Part shown: piece by piece, positions 34,518 to 34,818 of the stretch | Layout of the letters: each line of letters begins with the position of its first letter | How positions within the stretch are numbered: the first letter of the stretch is position 1 | Source of the DNA: Caldanaerobius fijiensis DSM 17918 | Lineage (GTDB): Bacteria > Bacillota > Thermoanaerobacteria > Thermoanaerobacterales > Caldanaerobiaceae | Reading direction: 5' to 3' | Assembly: GCF_900129075.1 (NCBI RefSeq) | Contig: NZ_FQVH01000028.1 | Span: 1 to 34,818, forward strand | DNA length: 34,818 bases | Position numbers and translations under genes: made by a program | Notes under the pieces: generated by a model | The model's input: the letters and a program-made list of their open reading frames with translations, nothing else | Told to the model about the DNA's origin: nothing | Databases searched by the model: none

Positions 34518-34717
34518 ATTTAAGCTTTTAATGTCGCTTTAATGTCGTCGACCTGTGATAATGCAAAACTACCAGGGGTTAGACGACATACTTATTTATA
34601 AAAAAACCTTGATTTAGAGCGAAGATTATAATATCATTAAACTGTAAATGATAATTGAGATGATTGATTTTCATTATCGTATTAGCATAAAGATAGCATT
34701 TTAAGCGCTCTGTACGG
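34518..34717 (+). promoter_or_regulatory. CRISPR leader with conserved-looking dyad
   Basis: This 200-bp AT-rich stretch separates cas2 from the first repeat. It holds ATGTCGTC (34542-34549) and its exact complement GACGACAT (34582-34589), with inner ACCTG/CAGGGGT pairing, so a hairpin-like element of about 48 bp. Similar GTCGTCGACC...GACGAC elements stand upstream of arrays in other thermophilic clostridia, from memory. Its orientation agrees with transcription of the array to the right. Confidence 0.65.
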
Positions 34718-34818
34718 GTTTTGAGCCTACCTATGAGGGATTGAAACCGTCATTATTGATGATGGTGAGCAAGCCGCAAGCAAAGTTTTGAGCCTACCTA
34801 TGAGGGATTGAAACTTGC
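34718..34818 (+). CRISPR. Start of a CRISPR array, repeat 30 bp
   Basis: Two identical 30-bp repeats (34718-34747, 34785-34814) begin GTTTTGAGCC and end GGATTGAAAC. The one complete spacer (34748-34784) is 37 bp. A second spacer begins at 34815 and the array leaves the window. The ATTGAAAC end is the usual 5' handle of type I-B/III crRNAs in clostridia and sets the direction left to right, with the leader on the left. No cas effector gene is in view. Confidence 0.93.

Overview
The window looks like chromosome from a low-GC, spore-forming, anaerobic Firmicute of the clostridial / Thermoanaerobacterales kind. This is inferred from AT-rich DNA, strong GGAGG ribosome sites with frequent GTG/TTG starts, the gatC-gatA-gatB / ligA / pcrA neighbourhood, a BofA sporulation regulator, ferredoxin-linked reductases, FeoAB, and a 30-bp CRISPR repeat ending in ATTGAAAC. 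No species can be named from the sequence alone.

Layout. 1-260: three tandem, near-consensus sigma-A promoters firing leftward out of the window, the arrangement expected upstream of an rRNA operon. 261-4624: an aldo/keto reductase with Fe-S motifs and a divergent HxlR regulator, a phage-type replication-initiator-like protein, an FAD oxidoreductase and a YkvA membrane protein. 4815-7156: a polysaccharide deacetylase, a CopZ-like 2Fe-2S protein, and a DUF438-hemerythrin protein with a CRP/FNR-type box at about -41.5. 7171-9944: accessory, decaying DNA. It holds a 56-bp mobile-element end present twice, broken HAAS, RDD and PadR genes, a UPF0756 membrane protein, a VapBC-type toxin-antitoxin pair and a MITE-like element. 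9958-13757: a hendecad-repeat coiled-coil protein, a URO-D family protein, a broken old-yellow-enzyme-type reductase and a small peptidoglycan-binding protein. 13860-19674: a complete oppABCDF peptide importer operon with its promoter and terminator. 19751-25072: gatCAB (tRNA amidation) and ligA. 25171-27528: feoA-feoB and a small zinc-ribbon gene behind a promoter with a metalloregulator-like palindrome. 27537-30747: bofA, an IS200/IS605 TnpB remnant, pcrA and a YerC-type TrpR-like regulator. 30849-34219: a PRK06851-type ATPase, a secreted serine hydrolase and an amidohydrolase. 34250-34818: a cas2 gene broken by several frameshifts, a leader with a conserved-looking dyad, and the first two repeats of a CRISPR array that runs off the right edge.

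The most unusual item is the peptide-binding lipoprotein OppA (17822-19492). Its sequence is circularly permuted. The segment that is C-terminal in ordinary OppA directly follows the signal peptide, and the canonical N-terminal part follows it and ends the protein exactly where the other segment would normally begin. The gene is full length and intact in an otherwise normal operon, and a 4 x 14-bp tandem repeat overlaps its stop codon. A second theme is accumulated decay in accessory genes, often at homopolymer or AT repeats (cas2, HAAS, the flavin reductase), beside an intact housekeeping backbone.
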